A stretch of DNA of 64,000 nucleotides from contig JAHLKF010000009.1 of the NCBI GenBank assembly GCA_025558075.1, forward strand, positions 248,001-312,000, written 5' to 3'. Source of the DNA: Gaertneriomyces semiglobifer (Eukaryota; Chytridiomycota; Chytridiomycetes; Spizellomycetales; Spizellomycetaceae). Each line of letters opens with the position of its first letter. Within the stretch, counting starts at the first letter, position 1. The notes under the pieces were generated by a model. It was not told the DNA's origin, made no database searches, and saw nothing but the letters and a program-made list of their open reading frames with translations. Of this stretch, positions 62,311 to 64,000 are shown in pieces. The position numbers and the translations under genes are program-made.

Positions 62311-62603
62311 ACCTCTTTGACGTGAGCGCACATCTAATCGGCACTATCAATCCAAACAGCCACTGGCTTTGCAAAAACCGATTTGTGCTGGTATGCCTTT
62401 AGCCGTCTGTGGTGTGGTTGTATATTATTCTTGAATGATCCTGTTAGTCTCTACCATGCGAGCGAAGAAGGGTGCGCTAGAATGCAATGTTTTTAGAGTC
62501 AGCAGTTCTGACACAGGAAGCGCGGTTTATAGGTTGCTTCCACCAATCATCCTTGCTAACACTTTCCAGAGCGTCTTTTGGCGAGACTTATGTAGCTATA
62601 ACG

Positions 62604-63296
62604 ATGGCAGAAGAAGAGATATTTCTATCCCAGCAAACGCTCAACAGCGAGCGCTTTCCCAGTAATAACAGCAAACCGAAGCAGGATAAAGTTAAACCTC
62701 ACAACAACTGGGCATGGCCACTCAACAAGATTTTCCCAAACAGTTCTGCTCCTCAAGAATGTCCATCTTGCTCTGGGCACAAAGCAGAAAGGCGACAAGA
62801 GTCCCAAGAGAGAGAACGTGTCACCGAAGAAAACCGTCGCCTCCGCTGGGAGTTGCGAGAAAGAGAGGATCTATTCAGAGCCCTTGTACGTGATCATTTC
62901 AGAGTCAACCAGCTAACATATTGCGCTAACTGAAAGGGCACGCAGGCCAGTAGCCATGAGAAGTTGCTTCTCGAGAAGGAGGATTTACTGTCAGAGTTAG
63001 AGCAACTATCGCAAAGCCTTTTCCAAGAAGCTAATCGCATGGTAGCCGAAGAGCGCATACGGTCGAGTAAGCTGGAGCAGAAGAACAATGAGCTTGCCGC
63101 ATCATTGGAGCGTGCAATGCGTGTGATGAGCACGACGGCATCGTCAGCAAGGAATAAACGTAACTCCATTGCGGTTGGAACAGGATTACAACCGTCCCAA
63201 ATGGCTGCCCTAAGGAACACTCTTTTGCGAGAAGGCAGCAACAATAGTGTTAATAGCGATAAATCGGGAAATAGTGTTGCAGGCGCTTCAAAATAA
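62604..63296 (+). CDS. Short Sec2/Rabin8-domain protein (Rab GEF type)
   Basis: Two exons (62604-62885, 62946-63296; phase 0) encode about 210 aa. A disordered N-terminus with a CPSC motif (QECPSCSGHKAE) leads into a long coiled coil. The segment LSELEQLSQSLFQEANRMVAEE followed by the helix to about residue 165 is the signature of the Sec2p/Rabin8 (PF06428) exchange domain. This domain acts as a parallel dimer on Sec4/Rab8 GTPases in exocytosis and, in animals, ciliogenesis. The C-terminus is Ser/Asn-rich. The protein is much shorter than yeast Sec2 (about 760 aa): it keeps the GEF helix but lacks the usual regulatory tail. Confidence 0.8.
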
Positions 63297-63384
63297 GCTT
63301 ATTATGGTCGCTTCCAGGTTCAACTGTTAAATCTTGTCCAATTTCGCAAGAATTTCTTAACGCGCTCAGGCCTTTCCCCAAACG

Positions 63385-64000
63385 ATGACAATCTCCTTTC
63401 CTTTGACCTCCAACTTCCCAGCACACGCCACAATGGGTGGTTGTCGGACATTCATTGGTGTCCTGATATGGCAGAGATGTACAAGCGCTCTCCTGCTCGT
63501 ATTCAGTGTATGCTTACTTTCAGCCGCCCCTACCACATGCCGCATGCTACGACCGTCCTCGTTCGCGCCGTCCCTATCATCTTCACTTCCTCGACCGGTT
63601 CCGAACCTCCAACAAATTCCGGATTGTACTCCTACATCCCTATATCACCACCTCCCGTCGAAGTTTGAACCGTCAGATATTACCTTTCAACCTGCAACCC
63701 GCACCCTGTACATTGTTTCAGACGATGGACGACTGGCGGCAATGCAAAATGTCACTTCAGATACCGCCAAGACGAAGATATGGGACATAGGAAAAGAATA
63801 TGATTTGGAAGGGATTTCCGTTATTGAGGACAAGGAGGATTTGGTGTATTTGGGCGTCGAGCATCCGGCAGCAGTGCTCGAGTACAACGTAACGTCAGCC
63901 ACAATACAGAAGAAGTGGGACATTCAACCAATTTTCGAAGCTTTTCCGGCAACTACTGTTACTACCACGCTGGAACGTCGGAAAAAGCCAGCAAAGCCGA
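63385..64000 (+). CDS. Secreted or membrane beta-propeller-like protein (SdiA-regulated/YjiK-like), 3' partial
   Basis: The frame is open from ATG 63385 to the window end (205 codons). An N-terminal hydrophobic segment (LLLVFSVCLLSAAPTTC, about 36-52) looks like a signal peptide; ATG 63433 is an alternative start. After a Pro/Ser linker come propeller-type strands: KFEPSDITFQPATRTLYIVS then DDGRLAAM, and YDLEGISVIEDKEDLVYLGV. The pattern SDITxxPxTxxLYIVSDDG..LEGIxxxED resembles the YjiK/SdiA-regulated (PF06977) family, extracellular or periplasmic in bacteria. The assignment rests on pattern memory only, and the remainder lies outside the window. Confidence 0.6.
   Translation, partial: MTISFPLTSNFPAHATMGGCRTFIGVLIWQRCTSALLLVFSVCLLSAAPTTCRMLRPSSFAPSLSSSLPRPVPNLQQIPDCTPTSLYHHLPSKFEPSDITFQPATRTLYIVSDDGRLAAMQNVTSDTAKTKIWDIGKEYDLEGISVIEDKEDLVYLGVEHPAAVLEYNVTSATIQKKWDIQPIFEAFPATTVTTTLERRKKPAKP

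Overview
The window comes from a fungus, most likely a zoosporic (chytrid-type) fungus. The fungal signs are dense short introns (mostly 50-75 nt, GTRNGY donors, CTAAC-like branch sites), a Zn2Cys6 regulator, a hybrid histidine kinase, a Kre9/KNH-like GPI protein and FunK1- and APH-type kinase remnants. The flagellate signs are homologues of proteins otherwise tied to motile cilia: an ARMC3-type armadillo protein, a PPIL6-type cyclophilin, an RFX factor and a Rabin8/Sec2-type Rab exchange factor. Most genes below were rebuilt by hand from splice sites and reading-frame phase. Exon coordinates are in the entries, and the start/end fields give the whole span.

Layout. 0-12 kb: an unknown coiled-coil protein, a choline-transporter-like membrane protein, a small TUDOR-type protein, an NmrA-SnoaL fusion and importin Kap121/IPO5. 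12-25 kb: a small candidate gene with a striking promoter, a hybrid histidine kinase, a PPIL6-like cyclophilin divergent from an RFX factor (with an X-box-like palindrome between them), a GPI-anchored wall protein and an ankyrin protein. 25-43.3 kb: a gene-poor accessory island. It holds a broken FunK1 kinase, a triplicated segment, an RS-repeat candidate gene, an 83-bp tandem repeat nested in a dispersed repeat, a perfect-looking hairpin, several orphan open frames, a broken APH-type phosphotransferase and a short element with terminal inverted repeats.

43.3-64 kb is dense and housekeeping: an uncharacterised gene head-to-head with ARMC3, a PARP1/2-type poly(ADP-ribose) polymerase, an AcuK/Ert1-type regulator, Sec62, ubiquitin-eS31, CNOT9/Caf40, PSME3IP1/FAM192A, ribosomal proteins uL24 and eL33 (divergent pair), CSN5, a short Sec2-domain protein and the start of a secreted beta-propeller-like protein.

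Functional links: two divergent pairs (PPIL6-like/RFX and unknown/ARMC3) concentrate likely flagellar genes. The neighbouring ribosomal, ubiquitin and CSN5 genes are growth and protein-turnover genes. No tRNA, rRNA or CRISPR was seen. Exon joins rest on my own reading of frames and splice motifs and have not been tested with transcripts.
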